From Opitutia bacterium Tous-C4FEB (GTDB lineage Bacteria > Verrucomicrobiota > Verrucomicrobiia > Opitutales > Opitutaceae), in contig NEVA01000002.1 in the NCBI GenBank assembly GCA_002304445.1, positions 302,185 through 366,184 of the forward strand: DNA of 64,000 bases, in the 5' to 3' direction. Each line of letters begins with the position of its first letter. The stretch's first letter is position 1. The notes under the pieces are model-generated. The model ran no database searches and was not told the DNA's origin. It worked only from the letters and a program-made list of their open reading frames with translations. A program made the position numbers and the translations under genes. Below are positions 49,140 to 57,584 of the stretch, in pieces.

Positions 49140-50249
49140 TTATCTTGCGCCGGGGGTGTGGCCGGTGATTTCAGCGAGCAGACGGAAGAAGCCGGCTTTA
49201 CGCGGGGAGCTGATGGTCCAATTGGCCGGGATGCTTTGGTAGCCTTCGGCGTAGCCCTCGCCCTTCATGCGGAAATCGAAATAGCCCCAGCCGGCGTATT
49301 CGCCGACGGCGGCCGTGAAGTTGTTGTCGGGGACTTCAAAATTGAAGTGGTCGTCCTCGTTGTAAAAAATTGGTTTTGGCGTGTAGCCGGCCACTTGGCG
49401 GGTAAGGCGGACGATCTCGGCGATGCGCTTGGGATCGCTGACGCCGTTGCCGTGGAGGAGTATATAGTCGGAGGCGCGGACGACGTTTTCCTTTGGGACG
49501 GTGTTGCCGCCGTAGGAGGTGCTGACCAAGAGGCGGTGCCCGTCGGGGGCTTTGGTGTTTTTCACGCGCTCGATGAGTTCGTGGACACGTTCGGGTTGGA
49601 GGATTTTGTGATCGTAGCGGATATTGCACTCGTTGTTCACCTCGATGATCACGTTGCGCCAGCCGTTTTCCAAGACCCAGCCAGTGGCGCTGTCGACGGC
49701 GCGGATGACGGCGGCCTCGTCGGTGAGGCGTTGGTCTTGGCCAAAATAGAAATAGCCGAGGACGACGACCATCCCGAGGTCGTCGGCGAAATCGATGACG
49801 CGTTTCATCCGCGCGACATATTCAGGTAGGAGCGTGCCATCGGCGCGAAAGGCGTTGTTGATCCAAGGCTGATCTTTGGAATAGCCCTCGGGCGATCCGC
49901 CTTGGAAATTGATGGTGAACGAGAGCAGGCCATGCGCGCGCCAAGCTGGCATGGCGGCGAGAAACTCGCGGACGTTGCGCTCGGCGTCCCACTTGCCGGT
50001 GTCGGGGTAAGCCCAGCGGGAGACCGTCCCGGGATTCAGATCGTCGAAGACGCCCTGCACCATGCGGGAGTTCATCATGAGCCCCTCGATCGGTTTGCCC
50101 TTCCACGTGCGGCCCTCGTAGGTCGGCTTTCCGTTGATGAAGAATTTGTCCCCAACGATGGAGACGGTAGTTTTCGGCGCGGCGGCGAGGGGGCAGACGA
50201 ACGGCGCGACCACGAGGAGCAAACAAGCGAGGAGAGGACGGAGTTTCAT
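49140..50249 (-). CDS. Secreted GH5-like (clan A) glycoside hydrolase
   Basis: The 369-residue product has a signal peptide (cut near residue 23) and a TIM-barrel resembling cellulase-fold GH5 and relatives. Candidate catalytic residues are Glu207 in IIEVNNECN (acid/base) and Glu298 in PIFYNEDDH (nucleophile), both at strand ends expected for clan A. It opens with SIVGDKFFINGKPTYEGRTW, a motif common to related secreted enzymes of uncharacterised specificity. It is 9 bp after the Nramp-like gene and 46 bp before the DUF1537 kinase. Family assignment is moderate; substrate unknown. Confidence 0.78.
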   Translation of the reverse strand: MKLRPLLACLLLVVAPFVCPLAAAPKTTVSIVGDKFFINGKPTYEGRTWKGKPIEGLMMNSRMVQGVFDDLNPGTVSRWAYPDTGKWDAERNVREFLAAMPAWRAHGLLSFTINFQGGSPEGYSKDQPWINNAFRADGTLLPEYVARMKRVIDFADDLGMVVVLGYFYFGQDQRLTDEAAVIRAVDSATGWVLENGWRNVIIEVNNECNIRYDHKILQPERVHELIERVKNTKAPDGHRLLVSTSYGGNTVPKENVVRASDYILLHGNGVSDPKRIAEIVRLTRQVAGYTPKPIFYNEDDHFNFEVPDNNFTAAVGEYAGWGYFDFRMKGEGYAEGYQSIPANWTISSPRKAGFFRLLAEITGHTPGAR

Positions 50250-50258
50250 TTTTTTGGG

Positions 50259-51803
50259 TCAGTTGACGGCGATGAGCCACACGGTGAGGGCGGCGAGGCC
50301 GAGGAAGTAGGCGCCAGAGAGAGCGAGGGCGCAGCGCGACATGCGCCCGGGGCGGAGCTCGGCGGGAAGGAGGCGGGTGTTGACGGCGAGCGTGTGCAGA
50401 CAACTCAGGCCGAGGGCGAAGTTGTTCACGTTGGCCGCCACCACGACGAGCCAGAGCGGACTCGCGAACGAGAGAAACCCCGCGGCCATCAGCACGTAGC
50501 CGGCGAGAAAGCCGTAATAGATGCGGAAGACATGGCGCGGATCGAGCCGGCGGGCGTGGCCGGACGACGTCCACACGACATCCACCCAGCGGCGAAGAAA
50601 GCCGTCGACCGTGGTGATCGTCACTGGGAAGAGGACAAGGAATCCGGCCACCAGCATGAGATACCAGCAGACTTGGCCGAGCAGGCCGCCGAGTCGCGAA
50701 TTCACGCCCTCGGCCATGAGGCCGGCGAGCACCCAACGATCGGCGGTGGTCCCGCGCGGAATCACTTCCATCGACAAGATCGCGGGCAACGCGAGGCCGA
50801 TGAGCGAGGCGGGCAGCCAGACTTGCCACTGGTCGAGATGCACCATGCGCAGCCAACCGCGCCAGCGGGTCAGCGCATCAGGCGTGGGCCGGAAGACGGT
50901 GCCGGTGTGCGCGAGGGCGACGGGTTCGCCGCCGATCATGCTCGGAATCGCGCCGACTTTTGCGCCCATGCCCCAACCCTGTTCGCGGGTGTAAGCGCAG
51001 ATGGCGGTTTGGGTGAGGCCGCCGACGCCGGCAATTCCCGCGAGCGTGGTGAACAGCTTCATGGACTCGAGGTCGAGGCTGGGCCACGGGCCCCCGGACC
51101 AAAGCTGCGCGAAGACGTTGACCACCTTGCCGTCGGCGGCGGGCAGCGAGCCGAAACTCACGAAGCCGAGGAGCACTTCGCCGAGGGTGCGCCACGAGGT
51201 GAGCGCGAGGCAGAGCACGAGCAAGAGACCGAGCACGTAGAACACCTTTACCATCACGAGCCCTTTCACGAAGCGGTAGATTGTACCGCCGAAAATGAGC
51301 GGCAGCGGCACGAGCGCGAGGAGGACAAACGTCACGGTGCGCATGAGGCCGGTCTCGGTCGCGGGGTCGGGAATACGCGCGAGAATCACGGCGGCGGCGG
51401 TGACGGCGACGGCCGAAAGCTGAAACGGCAACATCGTCCAGAAGTCGATCGCAAGGTAGGTGAACGTCCAAAACCGCGAGCCCGGTTTCAGCCGGAGTTT
51501 GCCGGTCATGATACCCTCGCCGGTGGCGAGCGTGTAGCGGCTCGCTTCGACGTTGTAGATGTATTGCGCGAACAGGGTGAGCAGAGTGATCCAAAGCAGC
51601 GCGCCGCCGTAGCGGGCGGTGATGGCCGGACCGATCAGCCACTCGCCGGCGCCGAGGGAGGCACCGGCCATGACGATGCCCGGACCGAGGAGTTGCCGCC
51701 AATTGCGGCGGGGCGGGGCGGCGAGTTCGCCGACGGTCCAAGGGAGCAGACCGGTGCGGGATTCGCGGGGCGTCGTTTCGGGAGTTGGGGTTGGGGTGGA
51801 CAT
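50259..51803 (-). CDS. Nramp-like (APC superfamily) membrane transporter
   Basis: The 514-residue protein has about eleven or twelve hydrophobic helices and Nramp-like length and topology. The first helix reads GPGIVMAGASLGAGEWLIGP where canonical Nramp has DPGN. The sixth helix lacks the metal-coordinating Met of the usual MPH motif. The metal-binding residues Asp, Asn and Met are therefore missing, and classical Mn or Fe transport is doubtful. Its position between a Gfo/Idh/MocA oxidoreductase and secreted hydrolases makes uptake of a sugar-derived solute plausible, as inference. The cytoplasmic N-terminus is about 35 residues and Thr/Pro rich. Confidence 0.8.
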   Translation of the reverse strand: MSTPTPTPETTPRESRTGLLPWTVGELAAPPRRNWRQLLGPGIVMAGASLGAGEWLIGPAITARYGGALLWITLLTLFAQYIYNVEASRYTLATGEGIMTGKLRLKPGSRFWTFTYLAIDFWTMLPFQLSAVAVTAAAVILARIPDPATETGLMRTVTFVLLALVPLPLIFGGTIYRFVKGLVMVKVFYVLGLLLVLCLALTSWRTLGEVLLGFVSFGSLPAADGKVVNVFAQLWSGGPWPSLDLESMKLFTTLAGIAGVGGLTQTAICAYTREQGWGMGAKVGAIPSMIGGEPVALAHTGTVFRPTPDALTRWRGWLRMVHLDQWQVWLPASLIGLALPAILSMEVIPRGTTADRWVLAGLMAEGVNSRLGGLLGQVCWYLMLVAGFLVLFPVTITTVDGFLRRWVDVVWTSSGHARRLDPRHVFRIYYGFLAGYVLMAAGFLSFASPLWLVVVAANVNNFALGLSCLHTLAVNTRLLPAELRPGRMSRCALALSGAYFLGLAALTVWLIAVN

Positions 51804-51845
51804 GGGACGGGGATGATGTCGGCGGCCGAAAAGCCACCGGTCTGT

Positions 51846-52877
51846 TTAGGGGAGGGTGACGACTTGGTTGGTGGCCTGTGAGCGGTAGCAGGCTTCCATC
51901 AGCGCGGTGGATTTGAGGTAATCCTCGCCGGTGTTTTCAAACGGCCCGCCGCTCATCATGCAATCGACGAAGTGCCGTTGGAGGGCGTGGACACAATCGC
52001 CGGCGAAGCCCCCGCGGGTGTGCGGGTAGTCGAGGAGGCGCGTGGGCTGCCCGAGCAGTTTAAGGGTAAGCTTGCCCGCCAGATCGAGTTCGACGTGACC
52101 CTTGCGACCGTCGATTCGGACGAGGCCGAAGGTATAGCGTGGATCGGCGGCGTCGGATTCGTTGTAGCGCGAGGCGTCGAGGATTGCGGTCGCGCCGCTG
52201 GCGAAGCCACAGACGATCTGGGCGGCGTCTTCGCCGAGGATGGCGGGATTGCGTTTTTGGAAACGCGTATAAACCGAGGTGATTTCGCCGCCGAGGTAGC
52301 GAAAGGTATCTAGGAAATGAACGCCCGTTTCGTAGCAAAACAGGCGCGGGTAGGTTCGAAAAAACGGCTGGCGCGCGAGGTAGGCGTCGTCCTGCCAACC
52401 GTCGCCGAGGCGGGTGCGGATATTGATGGAGAAAAGTTCGCCGAGCATGCCGGCGTCGAGCAGACGGCGCATCTCCCGATACCACGGCTGCCACCGGAAA
52501 TTTTCGTGGATCATCAGGCGCACACCGGCGCGGCGGGCCGTCTCAACGATGGTTTCGCACTCGGCGAAGGTGGGCGCGATGGGCTTTTGGCAGATGATCG
52601 CGATACCGCGGGCGGCCGCGAGTCGGACGACTTCGAGGTGGGTCTCGGGGGGCGTAATGATGTCGACGAAGTCGGGCTTCTCCGCGTCGAGCATCGCGGC
52701 GAGGTCGGCCCAAGCATAGGCGCGCGGGATGCGGTGGAGCGCGGCGGCCTCGCGGGCCTTGTCGAGGGAGCGGTTGGCGAGGGCGACGATTTCAACCTCG
52801 GGAATGCGCGCCCAAGCCTCGTATTGGAAACGGGAAAAATAACCGGCGCCGAGACAGATGCCGCGGAGTTTCTTCAT
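51846..52877 (-). CDS. Gfo/Idh/MocA-family oxidoreductase
   Basis: The 343-residue NAD(P)-dependent enzyme has an N-terminal Rossmann fold (GICLGAGYFSRFQYEAW), then FVDIITPPETHLEVVRLAAARG. The EKP-like motif is QKP in ICQKPIAPTFAEC. A C-terminal substrate domain with HENFRWQPWYREMR follows. Members oxidise or epimerise sugars and inositols; the substrate is not readable. No signal peptide is present. It lies in the carbohydrate operon between the transporter and the cyclase-family gene. Confidence 0.9.
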   Translation of the reverse strand: MKKLRGICLGAGYFSRFQYEAWARIPEVEIVALANRSLDKAREAAALHRIPRAYAWADLAAMLDAEKPDFVDIITPPETHLEVVRLAAARGIAIICQKPIAPTFAECETIVETARRAGVRLMIHENFRWQPWYREMRRLLDAGMLGELFSINIRTRLGDGWQDDAYLARQPFFRTYPRLFCYETGVHFLDTFRYLGGEITSVYTRFQKRNPAILGEDAAQIVCGFASGATAILDASRYNESDAADPRYTFGLVRIDGRKGHVELDLAGKLTLKLLGQPTRLLDYPHTRGGFAGDCVHALQRHFVDCMMSGGPFENTGEDYLKSTALMEACYRSQATNQVVTLP

Positions 52878-52949
52878 GGCGCGGAGAGAACAGGAAGACG
52901 GGACGGAATCACGGGTTGGGGCGGGGAGAAAAGCGGAGGAAGGTGGCGT

Positions 52950-53615
52950 TCAGTCGTGAGGCCAGGTGGCGGGGGGCGAGTCGTAAGCGAAAGCACGGAC
53001 CGGGCAGCCGTCACCGGCGGCGAGCTTGAGAGGAAGGGCGGTGAAGAAGACGCGAGGCTGCGTGAGTTGATCGAGGTAGGCGAGACCCTCGACGACCGTG
53101 ACGCCGCCGCCGAGCAAAATGCGGTGGATGCGCGTGACCTCCGGGAGGTTGTTCACGTCGGCGATCGAGGGCGGCTCAACCCCGAGAATCTTGACGCGGC
53201 GTGCGACACACCAGAGGGCAAGATCCTCCGAAATTCTCGGCAGGCCATCGCGGTAGATCGCGGGATCGGCGACCTGTTTGTGCCAGTCGGTGCGGAGCAG
53301 GAGGCTTTCGCCGTCGGTAAAGCTGGCGGCGACGGGGCCGAGGTGAGCGACGGTGAGGAGCGTGCGCGGAGCGACTGGGGCGAGGTTAACGACCATCGCG
53401 GGACCGAGGCAGTTTTTGAGGGGCTTGGTGTCGATGGTCTCAGGGCCAGCGTCGAAATGCACCGGTGCATCCATGTGCGTGCCGGCGTGCGAGTAGAGGT
53501 GCCAAGTCGCGGCGTTCCAGCCGTCGCGGGTCACGGTAAATTTGGGTTCCATCGTGACGCCGCGCTGGCCGGGGGTAAGCGGCAGCGTGAGGTCGACGAT
53601 ACGGGGTAGGGGCAT
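52950..53615 (-). CDS. Cyclase-family metal-dependent hydrolase
   Basis: This 221-residue protein of the cyclase family (kynurenine formamidase-like) has the signature HAGTHMDAPVHF (about residues 43-54), the metal site. The related hydrolases act on amides, formamides or lactones. In a sugar-acid cluster a lactone- or amide-opening role is plausible, but not shown. Spacing is 43 bp after DUF1080 and 72 bp before the Gfo/Idh/MocA gene. Confidence 0.85.
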   Translation of the reverse strand: MPLPRIVDLTLPLTPGQRGVTMEPKFTVTRDGWNAATWHLYSHAGTHMDAPVHFDAGPETIDTKPLKNCLGPAMVVNLAPVAPRTLLTVAHLGPVAASFTDGESLLLRTDWHKQVADPAIYRDGLPRISEDLALWCVARRVKILGVEPPSIADVNNLPEVTRIHRILLGGGVTVVEGLAYLDQLTQPRVFFTALPLKLAAGDGCPVRAFAYDSPPATWPHD

Positions 53616-53658
53616 GGGGCGGGCGGGACCGGGCGGCGGGAGAGCCGCTGGTCCGGGG

Positions 53659-54402
53659 CTAGGGCTTGGGGAGGACGGTCTGGGTGGGGTCGCGAGGCAA
53701 TGCAGGCAGGTCGATGGGCTGGGCGTAGCGCGCGAGGTCGGTGGTGAGGATGCGGATATTTTTGAAGCGAATGAGATTTTTCTCCTGCGCGGCGTCGCCC
53801 TTGGCGGGAAAGGAGTGGATCTTAAAGGCGATCGGGCCGCGGGTATATTTGTCGTCGATCAAGTGCGCGGTGGGGATGCCGTTGACCCAGATTTTGACGG
53901 TTGAGCCGACGGCTTCGATGCGGAAGCGGGCCCATTCATTGAACTTGTAGGCGGTGCGGCCACGGTCGTTGGTCTTCAGATTCTGCAGCCAGAGCCAGTT
54001 CTTGCCGTAGTCATCGAAGATGCCGCCGGTCCACTGGCGAGTCGGGGACGGATCGATCTTCATTTGGTAGCCATGGAGCCGCACGCTAGCCGTCGGGGGC
54101 GTTTCAATGCAGCGGAAAAGGACGCCGGTGTTGAAGCCGCCGGTTTGATAGCAGTCCACTTCGAGAATGAAGTCGCCGAAGCTCTCGTCGGTGCAAAAGA
54201 ACGTGTGCTCAGGTGTGCCGCGGACCATGTGACCGGTGAGTGCGCCCTCGTCCACGTAGGCCGCGGCCTTCGGCGTGGCGCCGACAATTTTCCAGCCTTG
54301 GAGATCGCGGCCGTTGAAAAGTTGGCGCCACGGAGGTGTCGAGTCGGCGGCCAGGGAAGCGGTGGCGGTGGCAAGCAGCAGGAGGAGGAGCCGGGGAATC
54401 AT
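53659..54402 (-). CDS. Secreted DUF1080 (3-keto-disaccharide hydrolase-type) protein
   Basis: The 247-residue product has a signal peptide (MIPRLLLLLLATATASLAA) and a single concanavalin-like beta-sandwich of the DUF1080 family: LFNGRDLQGWK at the start, FGDFILEVDCYQTGGFNTGVLFRC, and EWARFRIEAVGSTVKIWVNG. DUF1080 proteins are very common in the PVC group, and some have 3-keto-glucoside hydrolase activity. It follows the dehydrogenase gene by 28 bp. A Gfo/Idh/MocA oxidoreductase in the cluster is consistent with oxidation to a keto-sugar. Confidence 0.9.
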   Translation of the reverse strand: MIPRLLLLLLATATASLAADSTPPWRQLFNGRDLQGWKIVGATPKAAAYVDEGALTGHMVRGTPEHTFFCTDESFGDFILEVDCYQTGGFNTGVLFRCIETPPTASVRLHGYQMKIDPSPTRQWTGGIFDDYGKNWLWLQNLKTNDRGRTAYKFNEWARFRIEAVGSTVKIWVNGIPTAHLIDDKYTRGPIAFKIHSFPAKGDAAQEKNLIRFKNIRILTTDLARYAQPIDLPALPRDPTQTVLPKP

Positions 54403-54430
54403 GATTTTTTTGGGCGGAGGTAGGACGGGA

Positions 54431-55498
54431 TTAAGCGAGAGCTTGGCAGATGAGATCGCCCATCTGGGTGGTGGAGGTCTTGCCGCCGAGGTCGGCGGTA
54501 CAATGGTCGGGGTTGGCCAAGACGCGCGCGACGGCGTCCCTTATGAGGCGGGCGCCGCGGAGGGTCTCGGGGTCGTCGAGCCATTCGAGCATCATCGCGA
54601 CGGAAAGAATGGTGGCGATCGGGTTGGCGATGCCTTTTCCGGCGATGGTCGGCGCGGTGCCGTGGGAGGGCTGGAAGACGCCGTAGGTCTCGCCGACATC
54701 GGCGGAGGGCGCCATGCCCATGCCGCCAATGATACCGGCGGCGAGGTCGGAGAGGATGTCGCCGAACATATTTTCGGTGACCATGACGTCGAAGGATTCA
54801 GGGCGCTGCACCAAGAAGAGGGCCATCGCGTCGACGTAGACGCGGTCCGTGGTGACGGTGGGATACTCGCGGGCGATTTCATCGAAGATTTTGCGGAAAA
54901 ACGCCATCGACGGGAGGACGTTGGCCTTGTCGACGAGGGTGCAATGTTGCCGGCGTTTGAGAGCGAGTTGAAAGGCGGCGCGGCAGACCCGCTCGGCCCC
55001 GCGGCGCGTGATCTTCATCGTGTCGGTCTCGAAGTCGCGGCCGGAGGGACGCGGCGTACGGCGCTCGGAGAAGAGGCCCTCGCAGTTTTCACGGATGATG
55101 ACGAAGTCGATGGGGTGACCGCCGGCGCCGCCGTAGCCCTTGAGCGGCGAGTGAGTTTCGTGGAAGAGACGAATGGGCCGGACGCCGTTAAACAGATCGA
55201 GCTGCTCGCGGATATCGATCTGCGGCGTCATCTCGACCCCGCTTGGCCAACGGACGGAGGGTAGGCCCATGGCTCCGAGCAGAATGGCATCGGCCTCGCG
55301 GATACGTTCGAGCGTGGCCGGCGGTAGCGGGTCGCCGCTGCGGAGGAATTCGCCGGCGCCGACGGAGTGTTCAACGAGCTCGAAGCGAGCGCCGGAGAGC
55401 AGAGTTTCGACGGCGCGGAGGACCTTGACGCCTTCGGCGATGACTTCGGGGCCGATTCCATCGCCGCCGAGGATTGCGACCTTAAACAGGGGTAACAT
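54431..55498 (-). CDS. Isocitrate/isopropylmalate-dehydrogenase-family protein
   Basis: The 355-residue NAD-dependent decarboxylating dehydrogenase has ILGGDGIGPEVIAEG at the N-terminus and the substrate loop DIREQLDLFNGVRPI. FVIIRENCEGLFSE, the catalytic lysine in TLVDKANVLPS, and the family signature NMFGDILSDLAAGIIGGMGMAPSA follow. This fits 3-isopropylmalate, tartrate or homoisocitrate dehydrogenases. No leu genes are nearby, so it is not obviously leuB. As first gene of the carbohydrate operon next to a DUF1537 kinase, oxidation of a phosphorylated four-carbon acid is a testable alternative. Confidence 0.82.
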   Translation of the reverse strand: MLPLFKVAILGGDGIGPEVIAEGVKVLRAVETLLSGARFELVEHSVGAGEFLRSGDPLPPATLERIREADAILLGAMGLPSVRWPSGVEMTPQIDIREQLDLFNGVRPIRLFHETHSPLKGYGGAGGHPIDFVIIRENCEGLFSERRTPRPSGRDFETDTMKITRRGAERVCRAAFQLALKRRQHCTLVDKANVLPSMAFFRKIFDEIAREYPTVTTDRVYVDAMALFLVQRPESFDVMVTENMFGDILSDLAAGIIGGMGMAPSADVGETYGVFQPSHGTAPTIAGKGIANPIATILSVAMMLEWLDDPETLRGARLIRDAVARVLANPDHCTADLGGKTSTTQMGDLICQALA

Positions 55499-55540
55499 GC
55501 GGGTAAGAGGATAACAGGAAGGCGGGGTTAAGGGCAGGAG

Positions 55541-55557
55541 TTAATCCACATTTAATC
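55541..55557. promoter_or_regulatory. TTAATC direct repeat, candidate operator
   Basis: TTAATC occurs at 55541-55546 and again at 55552-55557, eleven bases apart, or one helical turn. It sits in the 168-bp gap between the carbohydrate operon and the divergent regulator pseudogene. AraC-family XylR-type regulators bind direct repeats, so this could be the former operator. Confidence 0.3.
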
Positions 55558-55666
55558 AAAGATTCTGCGTCGCAGGCCAGCGGGGGACGGCACACGGTCG
55601 GCGGGTGAAAACAACGATTGAAGATCGGGGGAAGGCACGGCGACCGCAAAGTGACCGGTCGGAGGG

Positions 55667-56667
55667 GTGATGAAAAAAGTGCCGAAAGTCGCGCTGTTGA
55701 TCGAGACCTCGAACAGCTATGCGCGGGAGCTGCTCCACGGGGTGCGCGCGTGGGTGCGGGAGCAAGGGCCTTGGTCCAGTCGGTTGAACGAGCAGGGGCG
55801 GGCGGGGGGTGGCGGCCTTGCCGGAGTGTTTGAAGGGCTGGCACGGTGACGGCGTGATCGCCCGCGTGGAAAGCGACCGGACCGCTTGGGAACTGCGGGC
55901 GACGGGCTTCCCGGTGATCGATGTCAGTGCGGCTTTGCCAAGACTGGTGTTTCCCCGGGTGGCGACCGACGCCGAGGTCGCGGCGAAACTGGCGGCGTGT
56001 CGTTTGGCCGGGCTGACCGTGCCGGACGACGTGACGGTGATCGGCGTGCACAACGACGAGTTGCTGTGCGAGCTCTGCGACCCGCGGCTCTCCCGTGTGA
56101 TTCCGAATGGGCAACGTGCGGGCTATGAGGCGGCGGCATTGCTCCGACGGGCGATGACCGGAAAACCGCTGCGGGTGGTGCTGCACGAAATCGCGCCGTT
56201 GGGCGTGGCCGCCACGGCAGTCGACGGACGTGGCGGCGGTGGGTGACGTCAAGATCGCGAATATCGTGCGCTTCAGGCGGGAACGGGCGGCGAACGGGGC
56301 AAACGTGTCCGACGTGTTGCGCGCGGTGCCGATGGCGCGGACGGCGTTGGAGCGGCGGTTCAAAGCGGCGCTGGGCACGACGCCGCACGCGCAACTGAGG
56401 AAGCTGCGGATGGAGCGGGTAGAGGAGCTCTTGGTGGGCATGACTCTGCCGGTGGGGGGAGTCGTCGCCGCGACGGGTTTTGAGAACCCGGAGTATTTGA
56501 GCGCGATGTTTCGGCGAGAGTGCGGTTTGAGCCCAAGGGAGTTCAGGGCGCGGCACGGAGGGAAGTCGGATTTGCGCAAGCGCCCAAGGTCCGTTGAAAA
56601 AACACACGGCCCCGCTGTGTTTCCAGGCTCGCACCGGACGCGGCGCGAGCGTGAATTGCTGGGATGA
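55667..56667 (+). pseudogene. XylR-type AraC-family regulator, degraded
   Basis: Three pieces in three frames together make a sugar-responsive regulator with a LacI-like sensor and an AraC helix-turn-helix. The pieces are 55667-about 55805 (KKVPKVALLIETSNSYARELLHG), 55809-about 56215 (LKGWHGDGVIARVES; ...DDVTVIGVHNDELLCELCDP) and about 56215-56667 (VANIV-like linker, SVDQSTDVAAVGD-type segment, then two-helix AraC domain with AATGFENPEYLSAMFRRECGLSPREF). The first frame breaks at a G6 run (55804-55809). Between the second piece's halves an estimated hundred or so residues of the sensor domain are deleted, near DAEVAAKLAA to CRLAGLTVPDD. The last shift is near 56216. It diverges from the carbohydrate operon it presumably controlled. 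Confidence 0.78.
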
Positions 56668-57143
56668 AATTTTTCGGATCGGCGAGAACTCTGTTCGGAT
56701 GGGGCATCAGGCTCAGGGTCGCGGTGGCAGGTTTGTTTCTGACGGGCTGCACCCCGGAGAAGCCGACGGTGGTGGCGGGGCCGACGCCGAAAGCCACCGG
56801 GGATACGACGGCTCCGGCGGTGGCGCGCGTTGATTTCGGGAAGGCGAAAGGTCGCTGGGCGCGCACGGACGGGGGCTACGTTTTGGCGATCAACGCCGTT
56901 GATGCCGATGGCCGCGCCGAGGCGGCGTATTTCAATCCCAACCCGATCAAGGTCGCGTGGTGCAAGATCTCAAGCGAAGGCGCGGTACTGAAGGCGAAGG
57001 CGGAACTGCGGGACGTAAATTATCCCGGTTGTCTCTATACCCTCAGCTACGTGCCGGCGACGGACCGCTGGGTCGGGACCTATTTTCAGGCGCAACAACA
57101 GCAAACTTACGACGTGGAGTTTGCGCGCGAATCCGCCCGGTAG
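56664..57143 (+). CDS. Small predicted lipoprotein, unknown function
   Basis: The 159-residue product has a hydrophobic N-terminus ending in a lipobox, LFLTGC, so Cys about 30 should be lipidated. A low-complexity linker follows, then a beta-rich domain of about 95 residues (GRWARTDGGYVLAINAVDADGRAEAAYFNPNPIKVAW; LYTLSYVPATDRWVGTYFQAQQQQTYDVEFA). I do not recognise a characterised family. Its ATG overlaps the end of the regulator pseudogene's last frame. Confidence 0.7.
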   Translation: MKFFGSARTLFGWGIRLRVAVAGLFLTGCTPEKPTVVAGPTPKATGDTTAPAVARVDFGKAKGRWARTDGGYVLAINAVDADGRAEAAYFNPNPIKVAWCKISSEGAVLKAKAELRDVNYPGCLYTLSYVPATDRWVGTYFQAQQQQTYDVEFARESAR

Positions 57144-57523
57144 TCGGAGTCACGGTTCGCCGAGCGGTGCGTGACGAGCAGGCCCGTCGAGCTATCTATA
57201 GTCTGGTGCGTGAGACGAATTTTCGTGGCTCTTCGATGCGATTCTCACTGCCCCGATTTTACGTTCCCGATTTTCGGCGATTTTAAAATGCCCCAGCTTG
57301 CTTTGGACCTGGGCCATTCGATTCACCGCTTTGTGCCCTGCATAACCGTGGTGCGAGTGGACCAGGCTCGTGCGCACGGCTGGCTCGATCTTCGCTCAAG
57401 CTTTGATGACCGCTTCCCTCTCCGCCATCCAGGTTTCCAATTTGGGTCAATTTCAGGCGCGTTTTTGGCGTGTGCACCTTCTTGTGCACCGGCCTGCAGG
57501 AGGCTGTTGTAAATTTATTTAAA
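57144..57523. other. Intergenic region without a recognisable gene
   Basis: These 380 bp hold no gene that I can support; an open frame at 57171-57512 has no recognisable features. It is less GC-rich toward the right, ending just before the tRNA-Gly remnant. Confidence 0.5.
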
Positions 57524-57576
57524 CGAGCACTCTTGCAGAAGCTCGATGAGCAGTTCGAGTCTCTTCGCCCGCTCCA
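57524..57576 (+). pseudogene. tRNA-Gly 3'-end remnant
   Basis: The sequence from 57551 reads cagttcgagtctcttcgccc then gctcca. It has the T-loop ttcgagt, the 3' half of a tRNA-Gly acceptor stem (cgcccgc), the glycine-typical discriminator U (T) and encoded CCA at 57574-57576. Further left the match to a tRNA decays (gagcactcttgc resembles D-stem end and a GCC anticodon region). The 5' acceptor strand gcgggcg is absent. It is followed 8 bp later by an intrinsic terminator, as expected after a tRNA gene. It is a degraded tRNA-Gly, or an attachment-site duplication left by an integrative element. Confidence 0.55.
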
Positions 57577-57584
57577 TTTTTGTT

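Noticed and set aside
57171..57512. A forward-strand frame of 113 codons
   Set aside because: It has no recognisable motif, an unusual composition and no neighbour support.
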